This document shows, piece after piece, positions 11,222 through 26,700 of a stretch of DNA of 64,000 nt. The stretch is from assembly GCA_942159475.1 (NCBI GenBank), contig OW804096.1, forward strand, positions 131,492,941 to 131,556,940, given 5' to 3'. The stretch's first letter is position 1; every line of letters starts with the position of its first letter. Below the pieces are notes generated by a model. The model was not told the origin of the DNA, searched no databases, and saw only the letters and a list, made by a program, of their open reading frames with translations. A program made the translations under genes and the position numbers. Origin of the DNA: Sthenelais limicola. Taxonomy: Eukaryota > Annelida > Polychaeta > Phyllodocida > Sigalionidae.

Positions 11222-14200
11222 ATGTATGAATCAGACTTATTGTATAGCGTACGATGAACAAGAATGACGTATCCAACTTATCTATACTATGATTAAAAAA
11301 CTATGTCTATAGTATATAACGTCATTACATTTGTTCCCTTCTGAATGAGCGTGATAGCATGTCCAATGTGTCCTCTAGTAACGGAATAACATGTTTTAAT
11401 TTGAAGCTTCCCATTATTACTTAGCTGTAAGTTAACATAAGAAGTTTTTACCTTATTAGATATGATGGATTTTTTGACAGTTCTGATTGCTCGATTTACA
11501 TTACATCTGAGGTTATTCATTCAAATGCAGCCCAGTGATGGTTTATTGGGTAATCATTACTCAATTGTAGGATGAAAGACATTAATGTTCAGATAAGTAG
11601 ACTACTGCCATAATAATGATTCCATCAAATATCCATAAACTTCCCATGGAATTTCACCTCACTAAGCTCAAAATTTATGAGCTCCATTGCTTGGTCCATC
11701 AAATTCATATATCAAGCGTGTATGTTAAGATACATACTCTTACCTTCTGCTCTACGACTGGATACGTATTATTATCTAATACAACTACACGTCATAGCCA
11801 CATCATTTCCAAAAGAAATATTTAGGGTAATATGTAAAATGTTAACACTCATTATAGCATGCCCTCTCTGTAATACCTATGTATTATTTATCGACCTTGC
11901 ACTATCACTTCGTGTGCGTTTTCCCATTTCTCACGACATCAAGACCTTACACTGAATCAAGCGATTGTCCCTCTCCGATGAAGGATCGTGGGATTTAGAT
12001 ACCCTCGAAGCTCTCGTAGCAGACCAATATGTGTTTTGTCTCATCTTTCCTGGAAAATTCCAGACAATAAAATAGAAAGTCTGTTATAGCATGTTGCACG
12101 AAGGGACCTCTCTAACCTAGTAGTACAGAGACTAAACCAACAGTGTGGACTTTTGATCCCTGAATCTTGATCAAACAGACTGACATACATAATTCCTTGG
12201 GCGAACATAAAGCTACTTGACCGCTGTCATTCTGTTTCGTCAATGGTACTTCCCCAGCCTTCAAGATCACCTCCTTTCTTCGCTTGCCTTAACATACCAC
12301 AGCTCTTGCCAGTCCCCTTTGCCAAACCCTTACTTATTTTGTTCTCCCTCTCTGTTTCGACTTCTCAGAGTGCCAGTATTTACATCTTAAATCTTCAAAA
12401 CACATCGAATGACACAATACTCTTCTTTATCCTTTCCGTACCTCGCCAGAGCACACTTTTCCTATGGCTTTTAACATTAAGCATGTTCCGTTATACATAC
12501 ACGTGAACTTCTGGTGTCATATAACAAACGCTTTCAGCACGTGGGCGAAAATGCTCGTTACAGTCCCTATCGCGCTTCCGGGTCAATATTTTTTTTTACC
12601 AGTTTTCAATTGCTTATACTTGGTTTGTCCATATAGCACATGTACAATATGCACTTCTTATAATGGTGTTTAAAAAATGTCATCTCAAACTAACTTCCAA
12701 ATAACCTTAGTCTCTGGAGTAATTAATATATCGAACCAAGTTTATGTGTAATGTTTTGTTCATATATACTGCATGCTACGCATGAATGGATTGCTCTTAT
12801 ATCCACCTTGAAGAAACATATTATTTATTGCTAATTCCTCTAGTACGTTTGTCCAAGGAGGTACATCAGCTAGACCTCCCCTGGTTTGTCTGCTCTTGCC
12901 CATTGCACAGCCAAATGATCTGGTAATTGGTATAGGCATATATACCATGTATGTATGGAATAGAAGTTGAAATCGGTCCCATATATTCTATGTACATGTA
13001 TTACTTGATTACTTAATAGTGACGTAAACTTGTATATTTACTATTACATGAATTGTAATACTCGAAGTTATACTTCCCCGATTGCATGGAATTCTAAATT
13101 CGTTTAATGATTCGGCCATCAGTGAAATGAATGTCTGACTCCGCATAAATATCCTCAGGGCGTGAATGTTCATTCTAGCTCTGGTCTGATCTGAGGTATT
13201 CACAAGGTCCTATGAAAAGTTCGCCTCATTAGGTTCATACTTGCCCTTGAGGCACCACGGGGATATTTAGGTGTGACAAAGGTCAAGGCAAAGATCACTA
13301 GGCCCATTTTCCTCTCCCTAAGCATATTGTACTAATGTCCTGAAAAGGTTCAGACTGACTGAGCGATCCCTTATGACCGCGACTTTCCCCGGTTGATTGT
13401 ATGGCCTTTGTGTTCTGCACCAGAGCAAAGAAGTATAGAATTGCCTTTCTTGTAAGTCTGGGCTTATGCGAAGCTATTTACCATATAAGATCTATGGGAA
13501 GGATTAAGGTGGCTTGCTCCTCCATCAAATTATGAAAGATTAGCAGTATTTGTCATCTTCATGCTTCAATACAATAAGAATGATGATAATGGGCTCTTTA
13601 TTGTATCCGTTAATCGTACAAAGGGTGGTGTACATCTGGACTAATTCCACTACGTGTCCAGAATTTTGAAAACAAATTATGACATTATCCATTAATTTGA
13701 AACACACATTAGAGAGTTAAGACCCAATTGCGTGCATTATTCATATTGGAATGTCATGATAATAGCACGATGACAGGTATATTGATGATTAGCCCCCGAA
13801 TAAAATTATTTTATCTGCTCCGGTTATTGTCGCACCAAATCGTACTCACAATTAAGAATAGCTAATTGCAGGATATACTAATTAATCGCAGGGTACTAAT
13901 TAAGGGTAACTTTGATTTCATTACCTTATGTTGGAGTCAATTGTCATGTTTTCCTATTATATATTGTCATTAAAGTCAAAGTCCCTTTTCCATCAATACT
14001 CCAGTTAATAAAGGATTATGTGGTATTTGGTTCGAATATATATATAATGACGCTTTTCAAATCACTTAAGAATCTTTCTTAAAATTGTAATCGTTCATGA
14101 AGTAAATTAACAGTAAATTCCGGCACCCTCCCATTTTTGGACATTCTCTTATTTGGTATACATAAATGGATGTCTAAATATAACGAAAAGGAAGTCATGA

Positions 14201-14461
14201 AGAGGTCCTGATGTCGCAGTTCGTAGAGTTCTAGCAATACGTGTACACTCATGTGGACTTCTCATTTGGCACTCCCCAATTATATCATGAATAAATACAT
14301 TTTAGACCTAGAAAGGAACAAGTATTCATTTATTGAGTTGTATGGAAAAAAGGCGGTATAAAAGGATTGTGTCGTATAGCGATGGTGAGAGATCGAGTGA
14401 ATGTCCCTCAATGGCAGTGATGTTTATGACATCACCTTATAAATGCTACAATATATAATCC
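11222..14461. other. Intergenic region, no supported gene
   Basis: AT-rich non-coding sequence. All open frames are under about 95 codons, and I see no conserved domain, RNA gene or strong repeat. Confidence 0.55.
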
Positions 14462-14560
14462 TTCTTTCTTTCTTTTTTTTTAAAGATTTTATTTATACTT
14501 GGTAAACCGACTCCCCTTTTCGGGGTTAGTTCTGTCGGGCCAAGCTGAAAGCTGATAAGT
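14462..14560 (-). mobile_element. Possible retroposon 3' end (poly-A on minus strand)
   Basis: On the minus strand a short hairpin (AACCCCGAAAAGGGG) is followed by AAATAAAATC and an A-rich run. A 3' hairpin, AATAAA and a terminal A run are typical of a non-LTR retroelement or processed-RNA insertion. No coding sequence is attached. Confidence 0.3.
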
Positions 14561-15485
14561 ATACTGACTAAAATCACTCTCATATTCACATCTTTGTAAC
14601 GCAGTGATACTTTGTTTCTATATCTGGTGAGTATATCATGATATTAACCTAGCAATTTTATAAATACATGCTACCTTTATTTTATCAAGCGGCTCATGAT
14701 ACATATATAATATACGTAATCGCTAAGTGTGAGGTTGTAGTAGGCATCATTCGAATCTTGTTTCCTCTAACTTTTAGAGAACTAGTCATACTACGTCTTA
14801 AGTATCTTCCATAGAAAATCATGGCATTTAGGAACATGGCATTGACATCTCTATAGGTGGTAAAGAATTGTTCGCGAACACATCTCTGACTATGCAAGTT
14901 GTCACAAGTTTTATATCTCCCAAACCGTGTCAATTAAGGTGGCATAGGAATAGCGCGCCAGGATAGCGCGATACATGTCAAAGAGATTGAAGATTTCTTG
15001 GAGTGCTTGAATACAGAGTGAAGGTTTCCATACATATAAATAGATTTAGGGGATAATTGGGGACGCAGTAGATGTACACTACAGACAACAAAAACTATAA
15101 TAGGAATGCCGTCATCGAGGTAATTGAGAGGTTAGGTAGAGTGCGTCCCGGAGCCTTCTCCCACGCTCTTTACTGGGAGTTTAATGGGATTTCACCCTCC
15201 TGCTCCCAGCTGTCATAGACGAGAGCCCTCGAGTATATCGAGTGTATACTTCTGGAAGCATTTCAGAATTCAGCATTATGCATGTGTGTATCCTAATCAG
15301 AATCTAAAATAGATGAAGTATATCAAATTGAACACCCACCTGAGATGTACTTCTATTAGTGACTCTAGGAGCAAACGTCACATGTCTCTGTCCAGGGCTA
15401 AGTTATTCAGACTGTCGACGGTCATGTTACATCAAGCCTATATTGTATATGATTATATTAACGCGGATGTATGCCCCTGAAGCAT

Positions 15486-15647
15486 TTCTAGTTAAAGCTG
15501 CATCCTTGGCTATCTAACACGAAAATCATTATAAAACCTAATAAATTATTATCATAAAAATATCTTAACAACTTGATCCATTACTTGACCTATTAGGACT
15601 GACGTTTTTGATCCATGTTAACTGAGAAAGCAGCTTTAAAACTAGAA
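15486..15647. mobile_element. Foldback (MITE-like) element, family 2, copy A
   Basis: The ends TCTAGTTAAAGCTGC (about 15488-15502) and GCAGCTTTAAAACTAGA (15630-15646) are imperfect inverted copies. The terminus TTTAAAGCTGCxTTCTCAG also bounds the element at 25,357-25,691. There is no coding capacity. TTAA next to the terminus would fit a TTAA-targeting (piggyBac-like) source, which is inference. Confidence 0.45.
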
Positions 15648-18600
15648 AGCCCCGTGAAATTCACAATTGACGTATCTGCATCTATACAACTGCTGTCCGA
15701 TCGAACATTTGCCGATGGCCCTTTTCGTCGCATATAATTTGATACAAAATGTCCAAATTAATCACTCGCATCTGGGTTACAACTATGAATAAGAATCATA
15801 ACCCAGCGCGTGTACGTTGACCAGAGCCTTTGTATGGGTCAGATTTTCAGAAAATGTACAATTGGCAGCTCTACGCATTTAGTTAATTCTGCTAAACTAG
15901 GCTGCAATTTGGTCAATACTAGGTAAATTCAAGTATATTCGGCATTGCATTGCTTCTAGTTATCTGTTTGGCTAGGTTGAACTCTATTTTGAACTTTATT
16001 TTCGTCTCAAATTTGCGTTATTTGAGAGGATTGGTGAAGGCGAATTGTACATTTTCTGGCGACTTCACTCATGCAGTACGATAGCTACAGGAAGCTAAAC
16101 ATAAGATTTAGCAATATATAGGGTAACCATTGTTCCCAAGACATTGTTATTATCATGAATAGAGACCAAGGGTGCACACCACTTACTTCTCATTATATCT
16201 TTACTTACACTACTTACAGCATGCTAGTCACACGTGTATTGCAGTGTGGGAAAGTTGTTAAGGGGAGATGTTCTTGCTGGAACCCTTGAAGTAGACATAA
16301 TTGTATGCAAGTAGTATGTTATTGGTATGGGTTTATTGTCCATGGCATAATACGAAAAATAATGAATAAGACGAGCCTGTATAGGATGTCACCAACTTGT
16401 AAGGATCAATACTTTTTTTATGGTGGTCTCTTTTAAAGAAGGGCAGGTTTCTTTGACATTGTATGATTCTATGAATATTATATAAGTTTATAAAATATAT
16501 GCGGGCATTCTATGCAGTAATTGGCAATTGTACAATTTACAATTATAGCCGCAGGCTCGGTGTACTATAACTTAATTGTGGGAAATTCGACAGCATAAAT
16601 GTAATCCCATGGCTGGAAATACTTGTGCAGAGTTGGGCAGAGTTATGTCTGTACCACATACATATTTGTATTATCAAACTTATGATGTCCTTGAAGAAGA
16701 ATAGTTTAGAGTTATTTTCCCCCATCACTCATATATCAGAATCTCACCATGTTATTCAGCTCTTTGAACGTATAGAACTGGTCGGTACCAACATATGTAT
16801 GACTCTGTTTACTTGGGGAAGGTAGAATGGAGTTTTTCTCTGTTTACTCTTGTGTGGAGGGTAGATTGGTGGATTTCCTAATCCCTGAGTTCATACTGAC
16901 ACTCACTACCCGGTAGGGAAGGTCCTCCATATTATTCCAATTAGGAATGATGTTATAGATGAAATACTTGGATAAAACTTGCTGAAGATTAATTAAGTCC
17001 TCGAGAAGCAAAGTTACATTGTATTACAACATGTTTATAATACATGAATACATTCAAATACATTTTCTTCTAGGATGAATAAATTTGAGGTAAGCATGGG
17101 AAAATTCTGTGAGAAGCTTTTCTTAGAGGCGTCTCTTTAGGCCATCCCGCAGGCAAACAATTTGGTGCCTTGAAGTCAGGGGAATTCCTCTTTGTGAATG
17201 AGACATCGATATCCGCTCTTGAATATAACCTTTTTATGGGAATAATTAGAATGTACCTTTTGATTATTACGTGTCATTCCCTCTCTATACTTTTATTATT
17301 TCCTCTTCCCACGCACGCTATTATGAAATACTATACTCTTTTGTTAGTTTAGTCCTGATTTGAAATTATATCCAGTTTACAGAAATGTCAGACCCTAAAT
17401 CAACCCAAGATTTAGATCGCCCTCCATGCATATATATATGACTTAGTATCTCCCCCAGTGGACCGAAAAATCTGTCAAGCTTTTGAACTCTCGTAGACGT
17501 AATACGAAGTGATTTACCTTGTACTTCCTATAGGTCCTCCCTGTATTTACCCAGGGTAACCTGCATATCATTCTATTTACTTTTGTGGATAAGCAACCAG
17601 GGAATATGCAAAGTACGATTTTCGTATGCCATTACACTTGGAATTTATGTCCGTTTGGGTATTTAGCACTTCGTGTCAGAGTCTTTGTAATGTGACATTA
17701 GGTCATGAAGATTAATTGCAACTTGTTTTGCTAATACAATAAACTCGGAAGTACACACCTGTGTGGCCCGGAAGATTCCTGTCTGGTTGGCCCCGGAAGA
17801 TTCCTGTCTGGTAGGACCAGTCACAAAACTCCCAAATTCACAGGAAGAAATTGTGGCTATTCATTATATCACTATAACTATAGGGACTATTTGTGAATAT
17901 TGCAAATTCTTTTTTTTTTAAATATATGAAGAGAAAACATCCAAAAGAGTTGTCAGTTTTTAAAGCCACCGATTCCTTGGGTTCTATCCACAGGAACTTG
18001 ATATCACTTGGAAAGGCATGTCTGGAATGCTGTATTAATGAAAAACCCATCTGCCGACAAGCCACCATAAAAATCGAACTAGATCTCAAAAGGCAATTCC
18101 CACAGATAGTGGCTAAGATATTCTAGGATTAGGCGTTCAAGCAAAACCGAAATCCAGTTCACAACCTGTATTGAAATACTTCATAAAGGCATCGTACTAC
18201 CAGTTAAAGCCTTTGGCAATGACCTCCTAAGATGGTTTATATGTGATGAACATTGAGATAATTTAATACATCAAATAAAATACTAGCTTACATTTTAGAA
18301 TATATCTAGAGGGCATGGTGGAAGTGCGGAGACCTCGCAATGTCTTATATAGAATATTTTGTTTGCCGTAGGCTTAACCCTGTAGATATCCCAAACAAGC
18401 AGATCCCGTGATAAAGCAGTCTGTTGGTGAATCATATGGGGGATATCTTTGCTCAGTCAAGGAGATTTTATATCACATAAAATGTTGGGGAAAACGATCA
18501 GTACAGGCAATGTTATTTGGGGCAATAGGGGAAACACAATGACATTTATTTCTATCCCGATTTGCCGTTTCTCACTTAGATTTAATTTTGTATAAATTAT

Positions 18601-21600
18601 TGGTATCAACCGCCATGCAATTACAATTACGCCAACAATCCTATAGTCTAAAATTGTTTTATAGAAATAGCAACCTTACGGTACTGGATGTCTTGACCGT
18701 GCCTCCCTGAATGATTAAGAATGGTCATAAAATAATCTGTTCAAAGGTAAAAATTAACGCTGTGCCACAGGATATATATACACGATTAAATGATAGTATA
18801 AGTAAAGTGTAGCGTAGGTCAAGGTAATGCGTCAGTTGAAAATTGAGAAGAATACACCAACAAGGGTCATTCTGCCGAAAATAACCGACAATCAGCCTGA
18901 AGTCTCCATGAAGCGTAAATAGATTGTATGTTCTCATCTAATAGTGCTTTTACACGAACAGATTTATAAGCAAGAACATATTGGAGGGAAGTGAACAGAA
19001 TAACCAAGAGTAATCACTTATGTTAATGGCTTGTTTTATATTCAAATCTAAGGACTTGTACATATTTTTATATATTGGAAATTATGAAATAAATCATATA
19101 AGATACACTTACTCATGTATGCACTAAATTATTTGCATGTTGTGTTTTCAACATTACAATATTGCAGGTACGTAGTTTAAGGTATAAAAAGAGCATTGAG
19201 AGAAAGACGAGGATAAAGCTACACACTCATATATATAAATTAGAGAGAGAAATGAGGGAGTGAGGAAATCAAGTGTGAACCAAATGGGTTTACACCTGTA
19301 TCCTATACTGAGACATCTAAGATTACGAGTTCACAAATGAGATCTTAAATCACCTGCAGGCATAAAGACATACATCTTCTGACGTCCAGACCCTATAGCG
19401 TCGCTTAAAACAGCTTTATGCTCATCAAAGAGTGATTAAAACTGAGTCACCATGCATATCCCTTTAAAAGTCGCTTGCACCGTGCACAGCAGTGCATGCC
19501 CACTGACCAATGTCTGCAATCAAGCGAATTCTTGGATTGTATTCTCGCCTTAAACAATTCCATTCTATTTTCATCTTGTATGTATATGGCTAACATAAAA
19601 TATAGATCTAGGGATGTGGAATAATCAATTGGAGGTAGAACGAAATCCAATTACTTACGCTAGCGTTTGCAAAACCCATATAATATATTGAACAATCAGC
19701 CTGGATATATTGACAAATCACGGTGGTCTAGCTAGCTACATTCATTCCACTGTCTGGTTTACACCCATTATAAGGTAATGGCATATTGCACTCACCTTTC
19801 AGAATGTATAGAACTAAGATCTTCCTTTCCTTTCCACACAATCTCTATATATGTGTATGTGTAATTACATTCATACCCTTATTGAAAATATGTTATCCCC
19901 AGAAAAGCATTTCTGATTACATTACACAGTAATATCAGCCTTTGCACCACAGGTCAATTAATGGTGGGATAATAGTTTCAGCTGAAACCTGTGACATATA
20001 GCCCAGATTACTTCCAAGAAAACCAATGTTACTTGGGTAACATTGTTATCCAGGAATTCTTGGTTGGCAACAGCAATTTTATGCTGGCACATGGAAACAT
20101 GACAGGATATCTGGAATGTCTATGAGGTTGAAATTAAACCGTGTGTCATGGACAAATTCTCGAAAAAATTCCGACCAATGTAGCTAGATTTATGGCTTTG
20201 GTCACGACCCACTCTCCACCATGTTGACAGTTCTTTCCAGGGGGAATTACATGTGTACCTCAGATGTAATCAAAATGAGTTAAATTAACAAGGAAAGAAA
20301 TCTGTGTTTTTTTGCATTTTAACTATACACAATTTAAGATATTTATCTGCATGTGTCACTCTGTTGTGATCATTGATTTTGATATATCGATGATATAACG
20401 ATACAATTGGCAGAGTTCAATATGTTATGCATTAATTAATCAATTCAATATAGGCCTGCATACACGATAATGTATCATTCGAAGAACATATATCTTTAAA
20501 GCTAAATGTAATGAGTCTAGAATTGTTCTTTTGTGAAGTATGTGTTATTGCTCTGTTGGTCTGGAGTCGGTTGTGAAAAAAAGTTTTTCAAAGTAGTCAG
20601 TGCCAATCAAAATGAAGGAATATTTCGCTAGAGAACCTGGCACTGATACATATTAATATGTTTTAAAATTAGATTCTGATTTTCATATGATAAAGTATTA
20701 TATATATGCATTCAGATGAAAATATTTTAGAATAATACCATCTCGATACTTCTTTATATAAACGAAAATGTTATCTTCTGTATAAGGCTGTCATATAGCA
20801 TGGACAAAATCGTCCCCATTTGGATGTTTCTAAACCTCAAAAACATTGGCTTGAAGTGGGGAAAATTCTGAGCTATAACAATTTACAAATCCGAGAATAT
20901 TTTTACAAGTTTGTAGAGTTATTGATAAAAATCTGCTCCTTACTGTGTGTCAAACTGTGTCCTTTGCATTAGAACTTTCTTAGCTTTTATATGTTTACAC
21001 AAACCGCATCCTGAACTAATTTGTTTTGCCACTTACAACAATAACGCTACAATCACGACTCTTGCTTTTCTTATATGTTCTCAGAAAAGACGGATGGTAT
21101 TTCATGATGTATCAACAAATAGATGCTGTTTATTCGACATGCAGACCGATACTTTTTAAATACTTGTACCAATATTTCATTAGAAACGGCGGTTAAGGAC
21201 ATTGCAATGCTCAAATTACAAGAATTTGTGGTAAAGCCGTTATTGCAGTGTGTTTTAAAGGCATTTATTTATTTCTAATATCGAAATTTTCCTTCTCAGG
21301 CGGCATGTGTTTCATCCGTGAGATGATGAAGTGAATAACGGTGAAGAGTACAATGCTTGATTAAAATAACGTATCCGGCATTTGGTCCAACTTAATACAA
21401 AATGTGGATCGTACAACTTTTATTCCAAGTTTATTATTAGAAGATGAATTTTACTTCGTATAAAGGTCACATCCCGCATGGAGAGAATACTCCCCATATG
21501 CTTGTATATTAAGCAATTAGAAATGCCCAGTAACACGCATATATACAATGTTAACTGGTCTCCAGGGGATATTTTATGCTTCTGGCCACTTACCAATTAT

Positions 21601-22600
21601 ATCATCTTTGGCATGGGTCTCAATCATAATGTAGACCTGTAGACATACAGACATTGCCTTCTCGAGGGAAACCATAAGCATTCTCTGCACCTGCGGTATC
21701 GTATATATAGCTATATATGTTTGGTGTGAAAGATTATGACTTACTATAATTCTTTGCTTTCCGCTTTGAATGGCACACATCTTCTTATAATGTCATCTTA
21801 ATCTCTATAATCTACTCTCCGAAATCCAACACAGATTCGTCTGCATTATCTTCACGCAGATTTATTTCACAGCAGTGATATATTGAATACGACACTCCAT
21901 CCTTTCACTCAGATTGCTGAAGCGTTGAGAGGCAACTGAATTATAGGTCGCCTTCGGGGAATCATAGCAAAACAAAACAACATACGACATAAATAAAATA
22001 TAAGGACCACGTTCATGTTTTAATTTTCTTATCAAACGTCAGCCCAGATGTGGGACTGAGGGATCGAATATGTCCCACTTTATATCAAAGACCAAGAGAG
22101 CGTGTATAGCTTTCACATTAGTGATCATACGTTTGGGAGAACTTCTATTAACCTGTTAACAATGTTTTGAATACCCTAATGGCCGGAATGGTGTCAATAT
22201 TTTTTTCACATTACTTCACCACACTGTGGAGAAACCTGTTTTGGCTATTTGAATAACAAAGGAAGGTTCTCCAAATATGTTATAGTGCTAGGCTCTTACT
22301 TCATTCTCTTCGTGCTCCATATCATTTCGCCTCTCGGAGTTGACCTTATATTCAGGTTATGCTTTAATACAAGAAAAAGAAACGTATGTACAGTGGCAAA
22401 CATGTTTTTATGCTGTTGGACCTGTCTATGTATGAAGGAATTATATACGTGTTTATCCAGATCCAACACATAAGCTATCACTAAAAGCGGATGCTTTGAG
22501 TAGAGGTCAACCATTTTTGTAAGATCACTATACTTTTATATCTGCAAACATAAATGTACACAAAAGGGATTTAAATTGATTTCAATATTTATTCGAAGTT
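15648..22600. other. Intergenic region, no supported gene
   Basis: About 7 kb of AT-rich sequence with only short, unsupported open frames and a two-unit tandem repeat at 17765-17813. The promoter and 5' UTR exon of the downstream ankyrin gene should lie in the right part of this region or in its distal portion, but I could not identify them. Confidence 0.5.
17765..17813. repeat. Two-copy tandem repeat, about 24-bp unit
   Basis: The unit containing CCCGGAAGATTCCTGTCTGG occurs twice in direct succession with one inserted base and a final-base change. Confidence 0.85.
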
Positions 22601-22728
22601 AAACGTATATATAGTTACTTCCATAAATAATTTTCTTAGGTGTATATAATTTGTATAATATTAAAGCTAAAAAATACATATTGGCTTTCGGTATTGATAT
22701 TGACATTAATTTTGTCTAATTGCAGAAC

Positions 22729-23749
22729 ATGCCTCAACAAAGGAATATAACCTTTTCTGGAACTTTGACAAAAGCCAAGAAGACCAAACATCCTCAGGGC
22801 CATGGCCTCCCAGAGCTCCACGTGGCTGTGGAGCGAGGTACCTTCGAAGAGGTCAAAGCCCTTGCCAAGAAGAAAAAAAGGCTCCAGGAGAGAAACTACT
22901 TTGGAGGTACAGCACTCACAATGGCTGTTCTCCATGGAAATGCAAAGATAGTTGAGCATCTACTGCTAAGAGGCTCCGATCCTAATGCACAGACAACTAA
23001 GGGCTATTCACCACTGCACGTCGCAGCTAAGACGGGTGATCGCACAATTGCTGATCTCCTTCTCCATAAGGGTGCTAGGGTCAATCTTCAAACATTTGAA
23101 GGGTACACCCCATTGTTCATTGCATGTTTCTGTGGTAAAAGGGAAATAATTCGGGCACTCCTAAATGCCAGAGCCGATGTCAACTTGTCTACAGCCGATG
23201 GCACGACCTGTCTGCATTCTGTGACCGAAATGGGATATGATGATGTTGTGAACTTGTTAATAAAAGCCAATGCCGATGTAAATGAGGTAATGTGTGATGG
23301 CGAGACACCTTTACATATTGCGTCTCGTCGGGGCCATTCTAAAATTGTTACCCAGTTGATTGATTCTGGATCCGATGTCAATCTATCGACTGCTCACGGA
23401 GTCACTCCACTTCATCTGTGCTGTCGCTATGGTCATAAAGACCTGGTGCACAAATTAGTTTCTGTTGGAGCAAATATCCACGCAAAGATGACTCTTGTTA
23501 CTGACTCTGGTCATGATGATATGGACGACACAACGTCCGTGTCTGCAGCATCTATAGCATCAGGTCTGTCCACCCCAGGGACACCTTCTGTATCCAGAGC
23601 AGCATCTGTGAAATCTGTTAACATGAGGCATTTCGCCAATCGGGACCCCGGCTGGACCTGTTTGCATTTCGCAGCTTATGGTGGTTATACTGATATTGCT
23701 AAGTTACTTATTCAGGCTGGTTCTACAGTAAATGGTACCACTTCGAAAG
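22729..23749 (+). CDS. Ankyrin gene, first coding exon (residues 1-340)
   Basis: The acceptor ends at 22725 (ctaattgcag) and ATG follows after AAC. The exon encodes the basic N-terminus (KAKKTK), seven ankyrin repeats, the Ser-rich linker and most of repeat eight. The donor gtaaga starts at 23750 and leaves one base of a Gly codon. Confidence 0.9.
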
Positions 23750-26700
23750 GTAAGAGTAATGTTAATTGTAGGTAGTCGAAATAATTAGATTGGTGTTGCA
23801 GATCAGAATAGGTAATTGCTTTAAGATATTTGAAAAAACTGTATGTATCATATTATCATCCTTTGAACATTTCTTTATACTTCAATTAAGTTGATACCAA
23901 CATTCCCATCCTTTAAATGATCTGGTCTTGGTTGTGAACAACATACCATCTTGAGTTGATACTTTATGTTGTCCATAAGTGGAAAAACCTACATATATAG
24001 GCACTGGTGCAATTCAAAGCCCAGATTCATTTGAGATCAAACCACGCATGGAACACATAACAAAACATTTCGTATAGTTGAGTGACTTCAACAACTTCAC
24101 CCAGCTTTTCAATGCAACTTATAAAGACTTTGTCCCTAAACTAATATAGTGAGGAGGTAACAGTGCTGAAAGATACTATACATGTAAAAGGCGGGAATTT
24201 CTGAGCAAAATAAAACTCCACATGCAGGAATAGATCCATCCACACGTCAAAAACATTATTGTTCATGTTTTGTCGCGTCAATCGAGCCAAGTAAATTATG
24301 TATTGCCTTTATGATGTTTCTTTACTATCTGTATTGGGTGAAAACGAAAAACTGCTAACCCTTTAAACAGAGGATTCAATACATATCTATTCAATTCAAT
24401 TCTGTCAAGATGATTGAAGACGTAGTGGATACTACCGTAAACAGCAGTAATTATGCATTTTCAGTTTAAACTTTGGTCTCAAAAGCCACTGCTTGAATTC
24501 AATTAAATTACATACTCTCAGCTGGTGGCAACCGTTTTCTATTCACAATTGCCTTGTCCTGTGAGATTTGGAGGGATGTAGAAGCCGTTTCATCCACATG
24601 GATTCATAGTCATTCAAAATGCGCGTGAAGTATGTTTTATTGCCATGTTTGGCACCGTTTCAAAGGATGGTTGGATTGCATTGGCACAAAGAATTCCACT
24701 CTAAACATTATCAGCCTTCACAAGCGTTTACCTCAGAGGTGGGGGCTGGGGGTGGGATTGAAACAATAACCCATTCAAGGCCTTCAACTCATGGCTTGAT
24801 TGACAAGCCAAGATGAATAATTGCTCTTCAGACTGGATGGTCTTGGGATAGTTTTAGGCCTCATGGGATATTGTAAAAGGCTCGCCAAGTAATGATGTGG
24901 CTGTGATAGACGCAGAATTGCTTCACATCAGCTTTCTAGGGTGACTGATTAATCTTCCTCAAAATAGTTGCCTTTATGTTGCTCTCAAACTTGTGCACCG
25001 TTGTATTAATTACTCGGTCTGGCAATATATAACCCTGCATGGCAAAATGCCTTTACATAATATCAGAACCATACATTATAGCTCTGGTAATATTGATAAT
25101 GTCTAACCATTTTAGCTTTGTTTATAAATAGCCCTTGGAGCGTTTAAGGCAAAGACTAAACAACCGTAACCAATACTTCAGATTGTTTAATGGTATCGCA
25201 TTTACATATCTCTCTTTGCTCACAACGCAACTCTTATTTCGTTGTTCGTAATATGGGTCTGGTAATGTTCATTGTTCATTATCTTGGTCCAGCCTGTTGG
25301 TATAAATTTGACTATAGTAGCCTAAGTAGGGAAATATGTATTCCTTTTATTAATGCATTTAAAGCTGCATTCTCAGCTATTACAACAAACAAAATTGTAC
25401 TCAATGTGTATTTGAGGACTGAAGTTATCGATATTATTTGCTGTTTTTAGGAAAGCACTGGTGAGGTAGTGTTAATATCAACTGAAACCATTGCAGCGGA
25501 GAATTAATTTCGGTGGTCCACCAAAATAAAAATGTGGAGTTTTAAAGCCCTGTCGTAAAAAGTACAGGGTCAAATCCCCCAAAACCTTGTTATAAAAAAC
25601 TTTCAGATCCATAGATGGGAAAGAAAAGTAATAAAAACTAATACATTATCAGTTTTGATTGATGTTATAACTCAAAACGCCGCTTTAAATTATAATTATC
25701 ATAACATATATTTACAATTGCCTCTATATTTGTATTCATATGCCACAATATTACCATAATCTGCAGAACAAGTGTGTATTATAATGGATCCGTGTGATAT
25801 ATTTCTTATCAACCTCATTATTGTATTTTCAGGTCTCTGTGGCCTTTATCTTGCCTGTCAGAATGGTCACTGGGGAACTGCATCGGTGCTGCTATCTAAC
25901 GGAGCTGAAGTTAACCTGGAAAGTATGACTGGGATCATTCCCCTCACTGTAGCAGCTGGTGGGGGACACACGGAAACAGTACAGGTGCTTTGCATAATTA
26001 TGTGTTTTTAAGAATTTTGATTACATTGCTTCTTTTTAAAAATTGAAGTAAATTATTAATTAATGATTTTCGCATGACTAGGATTTTACTGGTTTCCCAA
26101 ACCGATCGAGGTTGTTAATGTGCCCACAACAAGCCCCCATTGCTCAGAAAACAAGCCCCTAAGACCATCTCAATATACTTCATGGAATATTTTCAATATA
26201 TTCCTATACAATATACTCAATCAATGTGGTGCAGATGTCTAACCTTTTGAACGCAGCCTTTGGCCATACATACAACACACTAGACCGTCTGCATGGTCGA
26301 CTCATTTATAAACATGGCTGACAATAACTAATCTAATCACACCCATTACGATTGCAATTATGTCTTAGGTCAGCCATCTATCGCAACTACAATTATCATT
26401 CTCGCAGCGATGCCTGTTGCCTGTCAATTACGTAATCGTACTTATTGCATTAATTGGAATGACTCTGATATGATCCTCGATCTTTGTTCCTGCTGTAGGC
26501 ACACATGTATACACCTATTCATGCAATGCGATGTTATATATCTAACATTTTATCTTCCAATTAAAGTTTTTGATCTCGCCCCTAGAACATAAAATGAATT
26601 ATACGTGTCAGCCAGAAAGTGTCATTTGAGTAGTGTATCCGACTCAGATATATATATATATATGAGCAGATAATAATAGAACTTCATAGATACACATGTC

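Noticed and set aside
23088..23381. 97-codon minus-strand frame
   Set aside because: Antisense shadow of the ankyrin exon, with biased sequence from the repeat.
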